Of a stretch of DNA of 64,000 bases, positions 28,246-36,730 are shown in pieces. The notes under the pieces are model-generated. The model worked only from the letters and a program-made list of their open reading frames with translations, had not been told where the DNA came from and made no database searches. Position numbers and translations under genes: made by a program. The stretch is taken from NCBI RefSeq assembly GCF_009909155.2, contig NZ_JAAAPM020000012.1:1-64000 (forward strand). The letters run 5' to 3'. The stretch is from Flavobacterium undicola (GTDB lineage Bacteria > Bacteroidota > Bacteroidia > Flavobacteriales > Flavobacteriaceae). Position 1 is the stretch's first letter. Every line of letters begins with the position of its first letter.

Positions 28246-28291
28246 TAGTTGACTTTCTATATATCAAACTACTATTATTTTGAGGTTCAAA

Positions 28292-28478
28292 TGTCCTTAG
28301 CTTCCGCAGTCGAGTGTCAAATGTTTGAAGAATGCGTAAAAAGAAAAGCTGTTTGATCCGCTGCGGCGGAGAGTTCTTTTCTTTTAGCATTCGAAAACTA
28401 ATTTGACCGACGAGGAAGTGTAAGACTTGATTTTTTTGTTTCTTTTTTGATCAAGCAAAAAAGAAAATTGATAAATCT
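28292..28478. repeat. Long dispersed repeat, copy 1 (inverted copy at 55115-55317)
   Basis: About 187 bp. Read in reverse complement it matches 55115-55317 over its whole length, including TCGAGTGTCAAATGTTTGAA, the GC-rich core GATCCGCTGCGGCGGA, and TTTCTTTTTTGATCAAGCAA. The other copy has an extra segment of about 35 bp. It contains no convincing gene. Confidence 0.85.
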
Positions 28479-28516
28479 AATTTTTCACTTTTAATAAAAA
28501 CGGTGTTAATAGTGTT

Positions 28517-29449
28517 TTAATTCAAAGTCAAAGCCCCCAGAATTTCTTCTGACATAAATGGTCCTCCGGGATATTTAGCAGTATAATCAAGGTTAAGCCA
28601 AATTTGATTGCGCTCATCAATGTGATAATGTAATTGTTTTCCATAGCTTTCTTTTACAAAAAGTTTGTTTTTAACTAAAAAATTGACCGTTTCAAGATCA
28701 TTCATAGCTCCAATTAGAATTTCCGGATAAATGTGTCCTTTGGTATGAATTAATCTTGGAGTTCCTCCAATAGCTCTAACGCAGGCAGCCATTAAAATCG
28801 AATGATCATCACAATCTCCGGATAAATATTCTAAAGATTCGCTGGCAGAGGCAATGTAATCACCATCTTTAGGATCGCTTACGTAATTCCAACGGCTATT
28901 GATTTCTTTAAAAATTGCAAAACACTGAATAACAGTGCGGTAATCAGAGTATCCTTTGGTATTTTTAAAATTTTTATTGACTGCCATTACAGCAAAATTA
29001 CGAACCTTAGGATTTTTGTATTCAATAGCATTAAGAATTTCCGATTTATTGGGAAAAGGCAATAGTTTAGAAATAATAATATCCTGAGGGTTTGGATTGT
29101 CTGACATAGTGTAAATCATAGAATCATAATCTTCATATACACTTTCGAAACCATAATTTCCAAATACACTACCGAAAAACAGAACAAAAATATAAACGAT
29201 AATACAGATGATAATTATCGTTCTAAGCGATCGTAGAACTAATTGTGTTGCAACTATAATAAAAAGAAACAATATAATTCGATCTAAATTGATTATCCAA
29301 TTTAATTCGATTAAATTTTCATGTGCAATGATAAATAAAGGAACGCTAATCAAAATGTTCAAAACAAAAATAATCACATCATCCCAGGGCTTCTTGACCT
29401 GAAGTTTTTGTTTAATATTTTGAGGAGTAAGATTTTTAAAGTTTATCAT
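28517..29449 (-). CDS. Membrane protein with transglutaminase-like domain
   Basis: 310 residues from the ATG at 29449. Residues 20-100 contain three to four hydrophobic helices (IIFVLNILISVPLFIIAH, IILFLFIIVATQLVL, IIIICIIVYIFVLFFG). The C-terminal part has the transglutaminase-like core SGDCDDHSILMAACVRAIGG (Cys nucleophile) followed by HIYPEILIG with the His. A downstream Asp is likely near LNLDYT. The family includes proteases and cross-linking enzymes that usually act in the periplasm; the substrate is unknown. It is 12 bp after the next gene upstream. Confidence 0.78.
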   Translation of the reverse strand: MINFKNLTPQNIKQKLQVKKPWDDVIIFVLNILISVPLFIIAHENLIELNWIINLDRIILFLFIIVATQLVLRSLRTIIIICIIVYIFVLFFGSVFGNYGFESVYEDYDSMIYTMSDNPNPQDIIISKLLPFPNKSEILNAIEYKNPKVRNFAVMAVNKNFKNTKGYSDYRTVIQCFAIFKEINSRWNYVSDPKDGDYIASASESLEYLSGDCDDHSILMAACVRAIGGTPRLIHTKGHIYPEILIGAMNDLETVNFLVKNKLFVKESYGKQLHYHIDERNQIWLNLDYTAKYPGGPFMSEEILGALTLN

Positions 29450-29469
29450 GCGAAGCAAAAAAGGTAAAA

Positions 29470-30321
29470 CTACACTGTTTTAACTATTTCATCAAAAGTA
29501 CCTATTTTATCAATAATTTTCAGTTCTAATAACTGATTTTGAATATTGTTTAACATTTCTTTAGATAATTGTCTTTGCGACCATTCCGTAAGCGAAAGCC
29601 ATTCTTGGATATCGGCTGTTTTTTGATGGTATTTTTGAGCTAAAATGCTATCAATATTTGGAATCGACTTAAATGAAGCTGTTTTTTTATTAATGATATT
29701 TAAAATTTTCTGAATTGCTTCTGGCTCTTTTTCTGAAATTTCATCGCGAACCGCAATTACAAAACAAGGCCAGGGAGTAGGGCAGTCGGCTATTTTTCTA
29801 AAAATACCTTTATCAACCAGCGGTTTGGTCATAAAACGTTCCCACATAAAATAATCGGCAGTTCCATTAGTTAAAGCTTCTACGGCTCCATCAATAGTAT
29901 TTACAATTTCAAATTGAAGAGAATTGGTTTCCCAACCTTGATTATTGGCGTTTACATAAGCCATTAATTGGGAGCCTGAACCCAAACGGGAAATAGCAAT
30001 CTTCGTGTTTTCAATATCAGCTAAGGTTTTATAATTGGATTTTGCTGCTACGTGTATTCCCCAAATTAAAGGCGAATCAACATAAACCTGTACAATTTTT
30101 GTTGGATTTCCAGCTAATATATCTTTTACAATTCCTTCGGTAAGAATTACAGCAATATCGGTTTCACCATCACGAAGCATCTGACACATTTTTCCTGTTC
30201 CTTCGGGAACATCTGTCCATAGTAAATCGATATTCTGACTTTCAAATTCTTTATTATCAATGCTTAAATACCAAGGCAAATTAAAATGTTCTGGTACACC
30301 TGCTATTTTTATCGTTTTCAT
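29470..30321 (-). CDS. NMT1/ThiY-like periplasmic-binding-fold protein without signal peptide
   Basis: 283 residues. The fold of ABC-transporter substrate-binding proteins is suggested by KIAGVPEHFNLPWYL, DIAVILTEGIV, KIAISRLGSGSQLMAYV and DYFMWERFMTKPLV. No signal peptide or lipobox is present and no ABC permease or ATPase is next to it, so it is probably cytoplasmic and may bind or convert a small molecule, as menaquinone-futalosine enzymes MqnA/MqnD of the same fold do. Which ligand is unknown. Confidence 0.72.
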   Translation of the reverse strand: MKTIKIAGVPEHFNLPWYLSIDNKEFESQNIDLLWTDVPEGTGKMCQMLRDGETDIAVILTEGIVKDILAGNPTKIVQVYVDSPLIWGIHVAAKSNYKTLADIENTKIAISRLGSGSQLMAYVNANNQGWETNSLQFEIVNTIDGAVEALTNGTADYFMWERFMTKPLVDKGIFRKIADCPTPWPCFVIAVRDEISEKEPEAIQKILNIINKKTASFKSIPNIDSILAQKYHQKTADIQEWLSLTEWSQRQLSKEMLNNIQNQLLELKIIDKIGTFDEIVKTV

Positions 30322-30332
30322 GTTATTTTTAA

Positions 30333-30563
30333 TTAAAAAGAGTCTAATGAAATAATGATGACGATAAAAACAAATATTCCAAGAACAAATCTTATGCCTT
30401 CTGATGAAAAACCAGTATTGTCATCTATTTTAAAATCCTCAAAAAGATAATATCCAATATCTGTTCTGTTATTTTTATGCATACAACTATTCATTAATAG
30501 TGCCCAAATCCATAACGCTAATCCTCCTAATGCTAAAAATATCTTTTGAATCAAATGTCCCAT
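30333..30563 (-). CDS. Small two-helix membrane protein
   Basis: 76 residues. Two hydrophobic helices (about 7-24 and 57-75) flank a polar loop with NSCMHKNNRTDIGYYLFEDF. No family recognised. It is 4 bp after the nucleoside phosphorylase gene and 11 bp before the binding-fold gene, so the three are probably one operon. Confidence 0.62.
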   Translation of the reverse strand: MGHLIQKIFLALGGLALWIWALLMNSCMHKNNRTDIGYYLFEDFKIDDNTGFSSEGIRFVLGIFVFIVIIISLDSF

Positions 30564-30567
30564 AATT

Positions 30568-31434
30568 TTATTTTGCTAATTTATCTAAAGTGTAACGGAT
30601 TAAATTATCAATCGTTTGATATGGATTTTTACTAAAACTTCCATCGGAACGATTGGCAATAATAGCATTTAACGAAATGGATTTATGCCCTAAAAGTGCA
30701 GCCAATCCATAAATGGCAGCAGTTTCCATTTCGAGATTTGTAATTTGGATTCCGTTAAAATCAAATTGATCCATTTTTCGATTCAAATCGGCATCTTGAA
30801 TATTCAAACGTAAAACACGTCCTTGAGGGCCGTAAAAACCACCAGCCGTTGCGGTAAATCCTTTTTGAATTTCAGTAGTATAGAAACGGTCTGCTAAAGT
30901 TTCGCTTGAAGAAATTACATAAGGTTTTCCTTTTTGTGTATCCCAATTCGTTTGCTCAATAAAAGCGGCTTCAATTTCAGTATTCGAAATTTCATCAATG
31001 CAATAGGAGCGAAGCATATTGTCCAGACCAATGGCATATTGACTCATAACAAAGCTGTCAACAGGAATAGCGGCTTGAAGTGAACCCGAAGTTCCTATTC
31101 GAATAATATTTAGTGATGTTAGTTTTTCTTTTACTTTTCGAGTCTTAAAATCGATATTAACCAAAGCATCTAATTCGTTCAGGACAATATCAATATTATC
31201 AGGACCAATTCCGGTAGAAATTACGGTGATTCTTTTGCCTTTATAGGTTCCTGTTTGTGTTTTAAATTCTCTTTTTTGAGTTGTGAATTCGATACTGTCA
31301 AAAAGTGCGGTGATTTTTCCAACCCGATCCTGATCTCCAACAAAAATAATATCTTGAGCAATTTGCCCGGGTTTTAGATTCAGATGATAAATACTTCCAT
31401 CTGCATTTAGAATCAATTCTGATGCTGCTATCAT
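30568..31434 (-). CDS. Nucleoside phosphorylase (uridine phosphorylase-like)
   Basis: 288 residues, NP-I family. Seen: the phosphate-binding FVGDQDRVGKI and RIGTSGSLQ, STGIGPDNIDIVLNEL, and the nucleoside/ribose site NLEMETAAIYGLAALLG. It cleaves a nucleoside with phosphate to base and ribose-1-phosphate; the specificity (uridine is most likely for this subgroup) is inference. First gene of a three-to-four-gene operon on the minus strand. Confidence 0.88.
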   Translation of the reverse strand: MIAASELILNADGSIYHLNLKPGQIAQDIIFVGDQDRVGKITALFDSIEFTTQKREFKTQTGTYKGKRITVISTGIGPDNIDIVLNELDALVNIDFKTRKVKEKLTSLNIIRIGTSGSLQAAIPVDSFVMSQYAIGLDNMLRSYCIDEISNTEIEAAFIEQTNWDTQKGKPYVISSSETLADRFYTTEIQKGFTATAGGFYGPQGRVLRLNIQDADLNRKMDQFDFNGIQITNLEMETAAIYGLAALLGHKSISLNAIIANRSDGSFSKNPYQTIDNLIRYTLDKLAK

Positions 31435-31479
31435 TTTTTCTTTGTAGGTTTCTAAGGTTTATAAAAATTCCAATTTTAA

Positions 31480-31522
31480 AAATTCCAAATTCCAAAAATG
31501 AATAATTGGAATTTGGAATTTA
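31480..31522. repeat. Hairpin repeat of AATTCCAA units
   Basis: AAATTCCAAATTCC pairs with GGAATTTGGAATTT across a 14-nt AT loop. It may stop transcription of the SUI1 gene, but the T-run is weak and the units repeat, so it is listed as a repeat. Confidence 0.5.
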
Positions 31523-31536
31523 TTTTTTGGAATTTA

Positions 31537-31869
31537 TCAACCTCCAACACGTTTGGTTTTAAAACCTTTTTCCTGTAAAATTTTCATGATTTTGTCACGA
31601 TAGTCTCCTTGAATGATAATCGCTCCATCTTTAAAACTTCCGCCTACACTTAATTTGGTTTTGATTTCTTTGGCAAGAATTTTAAAATCCTCCTCATCTC
31701 CTTCATAACCTTCGATTATAGTAGTTGGTTTCCCTTTTCTTTTTTCGAATTTACAAATCATAGGTTCTTTTTGAACGTATAATTCATGTGATGTTTCTTC
31801 TTTTTCTTCCGGTTCGTTGCTTGGAACGTGATCTGGGAAAAGGTTTTTTAATTGGTCTTGTAAATCCAT
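31537..31869 (-). CDS. SUI1/YciH-type translation initiation factor
   Basis: 110 residues. The C-terminal SUI1 domain has KFEKRKGKPTTIIEG, FKILAKEIKTKLSVGGS, and the closing DYRDKIMKILQEKGFKTKRVGG. It is the bacterial relative of eIF1; E. coli YciH influences initiation fidelity. The N-terminal 40 residues are acidic and low in complexity. Confidence 0.9.
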   Translation of the reverse strand: MDLQDQLKNLFPDHVPSNEPEEKEETSHELYVQKEPMICKFEKRKGKPTTIIEGYEGDEEDFKILAKEIKTKLSVGGSFKDGAIIIQGDYRDKIMKILQEKGFKTKRVGG

Positions 31870-31885
31870 AATTTATATTTTTTGG

Positions 31886-31998
31886 GAACACAGATGAAAC
31901 TGATTCGCTAAAGCGAAAACACAGATAAAACGGATTTTTAATTAATATAATCTGTTTTTTCTGTGTCTTTACAAAGTAAATCCGTTTTATCCGCGTCC
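31886..31998. repeat. Intergenic repeat, CACAGATAAAAC type
   Basis: ACACAGATAAAACGGATT and AATCCGTTTTATCCG are complementary, as are AATCTGTTTTTTCTGTG and ACACAGATGAAACTGATT. It resembles the unit at 138-195. The whole spacer between the SUI1 gene and the dioxygenase consists of it. Confidence 0.5.
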
Positions 31999-32003
31999 TA
32001 TTT

Positions 32004-32954
32004 TTATTTCTTAATCAATCCTAAATCCACTAATCGCTCATATAAAAAATCCCCTGCGGTAATATCTTCAAATTGTTTTGGGTTTTCATTATCAATACAA
32101 TTTTCTAAGCAATTTAATGGCATATCGCTTACCGGATGCATAAAAAATGGAACCGAATAACGTGAAGTTCCCCATAATTCTCTTGGTGGATTCACTACTT
32201 GATGAATCGTCGATTTTAATCTGTTGTTGGTATGTCTTGATAACATATCGCCCACATTAATTACCAATTCATCAGCTTCAGCAATAGCGTCAATCCATTC
32301 TCCATCGTGATTTTGAACCTGAAGTCCTTTGCCTTGAGCACCCATTAAAAGCGTTATCAAATTTATATCGCCATGCGCGGCTGCACGAATAGCATTTTCC
32401 GGTTCAGAGGTAATAGGTGGATAATGAATAGGTCTTAAAATCGAATTTCCCTCTTTGGCATAGTTATCAAAATAGAATTCGTCCAGTCCTAAACGCAAAG
32501 CCAATGCTCGCAATACATAGATTCCTGTTTTTTCAAGCATTTGATACGCTTGTTTTCCAACTTCATTAAAATGCGGCAATTCTTTTACTGTGACATTTTC
32601 AGGGTATTCAGAGGCGTATTTTGAATCTGCGGACACATATTGTCCAAAATGCCAAAACTCCTTTAAATCGCCTTCTTTTCTTCCCTTAGCGTGTTCTTTT
32701 CCAAAAGAAACATATCCTCTTTGTCCTCCCAGTTCAGGATTTTCATAGCTTTTTTTAATCTCTAGTGGTAAACTGAAAAATTGTCTGATTTCGCTATACA
32801 ATTCTTCAACTAATTGCTGGTCTAAAAAATGTCCTTTTAAGGCAACGAAACCAATATCTTCAAAAGCATTTCCAATTTCATTCACAAATTTTTGTTTGCG
32901 TGCTGGATCATCCGAAAGGAAGTCACGTAAATCAACACTAGGGATGTTTTGCAT
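32004..32954 (-). CDS. 2-oxoglutarate/Fe(II)-dependent dioxygenase (isopenicillin N synthase-like)
   Basis: 316 residues. The iron ligands are seen as HGDINLITLLMG (His-x-Asp) and STIHQVV (third His), and the 2-oxoglutarate anchor as RYSVPFF (Arg-x-Ser). The N-terminal helix region has DIGFVALKGH. Members hydroxylate or desaturate small molecules; bacterial relatives include ethylene-forming and gibberellin-oxidase-like enzymes. The substrate is unknown. Confidence 0.88.
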   Translation of the reverse strand: MQNIPSVDLRDFLSDDPARKQKFVNEIGNAFEDIGFVALKGHFLDQQLVEELYSEIRQFFSLPLEIKKSYENPELGGQRGYVSFGKEHAKGRKEGDLKEFWHFGQYVSADSKYASEYPENVTVKELPHFNEVGKQAYQMLEKTGIYVLRALALRLGLDEFYFDNYAKEGNSILRPIHYPPITSEPENAIRAAAHGDINLITLLMGAQGKGLQVQNHDGEWIDAIAEADELVINVGDMLSRHTNNRLKSTIHQVVNPPRELWGTSRYSVPFFMHPVSDMPLNCLENCIDNENPKQFEDITAGDFLYERLVDLGLIKK

Positions 32955-33061
32955 ATTGTACTATTTTATTTTATGTAACGTTAGTAAAGAGATTCTAGCT
33001 TCTCTTTACAAATGTATTTAATAGAATTTTAAAACAAAACAGTTGGTGAAAATTAGAGATA

Positions 33062-33091
33062 AAAAAAACGCTTCAATTTCTTGAAGCGTTT
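33062..33091 (-). terminator. Terminator after tRNA-Tyr
   Basis: On the minus strand AAACGCTTCAA pairs with TTGAAGCGTTT and is followed by a run of T's, just downstream of the tRNA. Confidence 0.87.
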
Positions 33092-33093
33092 CG

Positions 33094-33174
33094 TGGGGAG
33101 AGCAGGATTCGAACCTGCGAAGTTTACACAGCAGATTTACAGTCTGCCCTCGTTGGCCGCTTGAGTATCTCCCC
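33094..33174 (-). tRNA. tRNA-Tyr (anticodon GTA)
   Basis: Read on the minus strand: acceptor stem GGGGAGA/TCTCCCC with discriminator A, anticodon stem CAGA/TCTG enclosing the loop with GTA, a long variable arm (GCTGTGTAAACTTCGC) as expected for a class II tRNA, and T arm GCAGGTTCGAATCCTGC. CCA is not encoded. Confidence 0.94.
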
Positions 33175-33313
33175 GAAGCCTTTGAGTACAACAGTTGTTT
33201 GTTGTTGTTAGCGGTGCAAATATAGGAACACTTTTCGTTTCTGCAAACTAATTTGGGACTATTTTTGCAATATTTTGCATGGTTTATTTTAACATGTTGG
33301 TCTTGAATAAAAT

Positions 33314-33341
33314 AAAAAATCTCCACTAGGGAGATTTTTTA
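33314..33341 (-). terminator. Terminator after the TlpA-like gene
   Basis: AAAAAATCTCC and GGAGATTTTTT form a short stem with an A-run on one side and a T-run on the other, 22 bp past the stop of the interrupted TlpA-like gene. Confidence 0.8.
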
Positions 33342-33362
33342 TTTTTATGATATGAAACTGCT

Positions 33363-34547
33363 TTATTTAGCCAAAAGTTCTATGATTTTTGCTCTAAGTT
33401 CAGCACCTCTTAAGTCTCTTGCAACAACTTTTCCTGAAGCATCGAGTATAAAAGTGGCAGGAATAGCTTCAACTTTATATTGAGCGGCTATTGGTTCTTG
33501 CCAACCTTTTAAATTAGAAACCTGATTCCAAGTTAATTTATCTTTTGCAATTGCTTCTTTCCATTTGTTAGCGTCTTCGTCTAAAGATACTCCTATAATG
33601 TTAAGCCCTTTTGAGTGAAACTCTTTATAAATGGCTACAACATTTGGATTCTCTTTTCTACAAGGACCACACCATGAAGCCCAAAAGTCAACTATTGTAA
33701 CTTTTCCTAAACTTTCCTTAAGAGAAATTACTTTTCCTTCTGGATTAGGAGCAGAAAATTCGGTTCTTCATTTAGTAGCCGCTGGCGCTGGTGCAGCTCC
33801 TGGAGCCGCTGGTGCACCTGGTACAGAAGAGTTAATTGCAGTAAGTCTTTCTTTGATGGCTTTACCTGGCTTAGTGATTTTCAATTCTTCTTCAAATCCG
33901 TTAAAGATTTTTTCTGCTTTTTTGACATCTGCAGATGGATCTTGCAACATACTTTGAAGGATTAAAGCACTGATGAATGATTTTGGATGAGATTCAGCGT
34001 AAGCAACATATTTAGTTTTAGAATTAGTACCAACTTCTTCTTGAATTGTTTGGTATTGTTTCATTAAACTATTGATTACAGCAGTATCTTTAGCTTGTTG
34101 AGCTTGGTTCATTTTTAGCATATTAGCTGATTGGAAATCAATTAATTTCTTTTGAACCACTTTCATTTCGTCGTTAAATTTCACATACTCATCATTGTTG
34201 TAAGTACCTGAAACTTTAGATTTCTGAATGCTATCTTTGTTAACTTCGATGTTTATTTCTCCAGATTCCAAGATAAATGGGATTGGTTGATTAGCAGCTT
34301 CTAATTGAAGTATGTGGAATGAAGGCTCAGTAACTTTTCCTTTAATTTCAAATTTTCCATTTTCAACTTTTACAGTATCAATATTGATTAATCCACCCAT
34401 ACCGTTTGGATCCTGTGTTTGAAGAATGATAGTTTTTCCGTTTTCAATTCCTTTTGCAATACCAGTGATAATGTACTCGTCTTTACCAACTTTACTACAA
34501 GAAAATAGCACAGCAGACGCAGAAAGTAATAAAAATAATTTTTTCAT
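33363..34547 (-). pseudogene. TlpA-like thiol-disulfide lipoprotein, split by an in-frame TGA
   Basis: One reading frame runs 395 codons from the ATG at 34547 to TAA at 33363, broken only by TGA at 33768-33770 (codon 260). The N-terminal piece is a lipoprotein (VLFSC lipobox) with a DUF4369 beta domain (ITGIAKGIENGKTIILQTQD), a helical linker and an Ala/Pro-rich hinge ending PAATK. The part after the stop is a complete thioredoxin-fold TlpA/ResA domain: FSAPNPEGKVISLKE, VDFWASWCGPCRKENP with the CxxC active site, and the cis-proline IPATF. Intact proteins of this kind reduce periplasmic disulfides. The break falls exactly between lipoprotein part and catalytic domain, so the stable product lacks the active site. 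Confidence 0.82.
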
Positions 34548-34776
34548 TATTAATTAGTTAAATTAGTTAAGTCTGCAAAAGTATTTAAATTTATAAAATG
34601 GCAATAATTTAATTCGCTAAATTTTTGTTATAATTACTAATATTAATGGTTAAGTGGGAATGATTCTATATTCTAGTTAAAACAATAATGAAATAATAAT
34701 TTAGAAAGTCAGAGTTTGATAATTTGTTTTTGTAATCAGACTGATTTATTTTTGATAAAAAAATGAATACGGTTTT

Positions 34777-35001
34777 ATGAAGCGGTTAAAAGAAATACTA
34801 TTAATAAAAGATGCTACAATTAATAAGGTACAATTTGATAAAGAATGGTTTTTTAAACTTGACGACATGGCTTTTTACTTAAAAGAAGATTTGTCAGAAG
34901 TTGAGTTTGTTTATTTACCGATGTTGATTGAGGGAGAAAGAGAAATTGTAAAATGCAGTTCTTTTGAAGATATTCTTAGAGGCAGAAAAGAATTAAAATA
35001 A
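34777..35001 (+). CDS. Small hypothetical protein
   Basis: 74 residues, no signal peptide or membrane segment. The phrase EWFFKLDDMAFYLKEDLSEV has the feel of the BRO-N/antirepressor domain (aromatic-D-hydrophobic pattern before a helix), but it is far too short for the full domain and I make no assignment. Terminated by the hairpin at 35003-35029. Confidence 0.5.
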   Translation: MKRLKEILLIKDATINKVQFDKEWFFKLDDMAFYLKEDLSEVEFVYLPMLIEGEREIVKCSSFEDILRGRKELK

Positions 35002-35002
35002 A

Positions 35003-35029
35003 AAAGAGAGAAGGGTGACTTCTCTCTTT
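35003..35029. terminator. Bidirectional terminator
   Basis: AAAGAGAGAAG pairs with CTTCTCTCTTT between convergent genes. Confidence 0.75.
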
Positions 35030-35037
35030 CGAATGTA

Positions 35038-36582
35038 TTATCGGTTACTTAGTTTTGCTTTTTCTTTAATGATATCACTTATTTTTCGGTTTTCTATTTT
35101 ACTTTCCAGCCAGGAAATAATATCGAGATAAAGAAAGGCTCTTTTTTCATAAGTGCTTTGTTCTAATTCTATAAAGCGCTCTTTCATTTTAATAAATTCC
35201 TTTTTTATATCACTTGGATAAATTGAATTTAAGTTTTTTAAGAAACGAATGATCTCTTTTTGTACTTCATGCAAATCATTCATTTTGAGTAAAAACTTGT
35301 AGGTGTTTTTCAATTGACTTTCTAAGTAATAATCTTTTCCTAATTCATAATGCGCAATCAAACATAAAATACGAGCAAAGCACATCAAATCTTCGCGCAT
35401 ACTTAGGTTTTTGTTATTGATGATTTTTTCTAAATAGAAAATAGATTCATTGTATTTTTCAACTCCAAAATAAATACTGGCAATTTTATAGAAAAACAAC
35501 ATTTCGTGATGTTCGTCTAAATGCTCGTTGTGTATTTTTAGTTTGCTTAGAATATCAGGAATTAAATATTCGCTTTCCGCAAATGTTCCTTCCATAATAT
35601 GGTAATTCAATTTATTGTTATACACATACAGGAAAGCTAATGAAGCTATATTGTCATTAATAGGAAAACGATCGTCTTTTATAGTTTCTTCAAGCCGTGT
35701 CAGGTATTTTTTAAACTTGGTTTTATACTTTAACATGTATAAAGATTCCAATAAGTAATTATTTCCTTTTAAGAAAAACACAGGATTTAAAAAAATCATG
35801 TTTTCATTATCATAAAAAAGAGTCACCCATTTAGACGCAAATTTATAACTGGCTAAAAAATCCTGAACTAAGAAACTGCGCCAAAGATTAGCATTGTAAA
35901 ACCAATATTTTTCCCGGAATCCAAAGTTATTTTCGTCTAATTTAGAAATGTGTTTGTTGAAATAATCGTCAATATATTTATATTCCGTATCGCTTTTTAC
36001 ATAACCTGTTTTAAGCATGATTCCGTACAATTGTAGAGATAAATTAGATAATTTACTGGAAATTGTATTCTGATAATTCAATTCTTTGGCTTGAATTACC
36101 AATTCGTCAGCTCGTCCCTGAATACTTCGGGTAATGTATTGCGATTCGATTAATTTTTCGAATTCTACAATTTCATACGCCATTAATTTTTCGTCGTTTT
36201 CTATAGCCTGAGTTTTGGTTTTATCCAAAATCTTTAAGCTTTGCCTGTATAAACCTTTGTTGTATAGGATGGTAGCAAAATCAATTTGTTCTCTTAGTTG
36301 GTAACGGATGTTTTGACTTGGAATATTAAGGCGAATACTTACTAAAATTTGCTTGTATAAATATGATTTTAGATTCGATAATTGCACTTTTTTAATGATG
36401 CCACTTTTTAAAATAAGTTTTTCATCATAGCTCTCCGATTTGTCTAAAATATTGAACAGTTCAATGAATTTTGTATTCGAACTGGTCTCTAATCGACTCG
36501 CAAAAATCTTAAATTGTCGTTTTTCAGATTTAGATAAGGACTTAATTAGAACGAATAAAAAATCTTTTTGATGGTTAGCCAT
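35038..36582 (-). CDS. Large helical-repeat hypothetical protein (Bacteroidota-conserved)
   Basis: 514 residues, almost wholly alpha-helical, no signal peptide. The pattern of paired amphipathic helices (NKGLYRQSLKILDKTKTQA, FGVEKYNESIFYLEKIIN) is that of degenerate TPR repeats. The N-terminus (FVLIKSLSKSEKRQFKIF) is characteristic of a family I know only as conserved and uncharacterised in Bacteroidota. It is transcribed divergently from leuA. A scaffolding role is likely from the fold alone. Confidence 0.72.
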   Translation of the reverse strand: MANHQKDFLFVLIKSLSKSEKRQFKIFASRLETSSNTKFIELFNILDKSESYDEKLILKSGIIKKVQLSNLKSYLYKQILVSIRLNIPSQNIRYQLREQIDFATILYNKGLYRQSLKILDKTKTQAIENDEKLMAYEIVEFEKLIESQYITRSIQGRADELVIQAKELNYQNTISSKLSNLSLQLYGIMLKTGYVKSDTEYKYIDDYFNKHISKLDENNFGFREKYWFYNANLWRSFLVQDFLASYKFASKWVTLFYDNENMIFLNPVFFLKGNNYLLESLYMLKYKTKFKKYLTRLEETIKDDRFPINDNIASLAFLYVYNNKLNYHIMEGTFAESEYLIPDILSKLKIHNEHLDEHHEMLFFYKIASIYFGVEKYNESIFYLEKIINNKNLSMREDLMCFARILCLIAHYELGKDYYLESQLKNTYKFLLKMNDLHEVQKEIIRFLKNLNSIYPSDIKKEFIKMKERFIELEQSTYEKRAFLYLDIISWLESKIENRKISDIIKEKAKLSNR

Positions 36583-36693
36583 TGTAAAATAAATAGATTT
36601 AACTAATTGATTTTGAATAGTTTAAGTAGCCAATACTAGGCTTATAAACAGTATATTCGATTAAAATGAATTTTCTATTCAAACTAAAGAATA

Positions 36694-36701
36694 TATTTTT
36701 G
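36694..36701 (+). promoter_or_regulatory. Putative -7 element of leuA
   Basis: TATTTTTG matches TAnnTTTG, 30 bp before the leuA start; no clear TTG is found at -33. Confidence 0.45.
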
Positions 36702-36730
36702 TTATCAAGATGTGAAATTACATTAAATAA

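Noticed and set aside
33768-33770. TGA codon as selenocysteine insertion
   Set aside because: The position is a linker between domains, not a redox site, and no SECIS-like hairpin or selenium genes are seen; a nonsense change is simpler.
34777-35001. BRO-N/phage antirepressor
   Set aside because: Only about 20 residues resemble the domain and the protein is too short.
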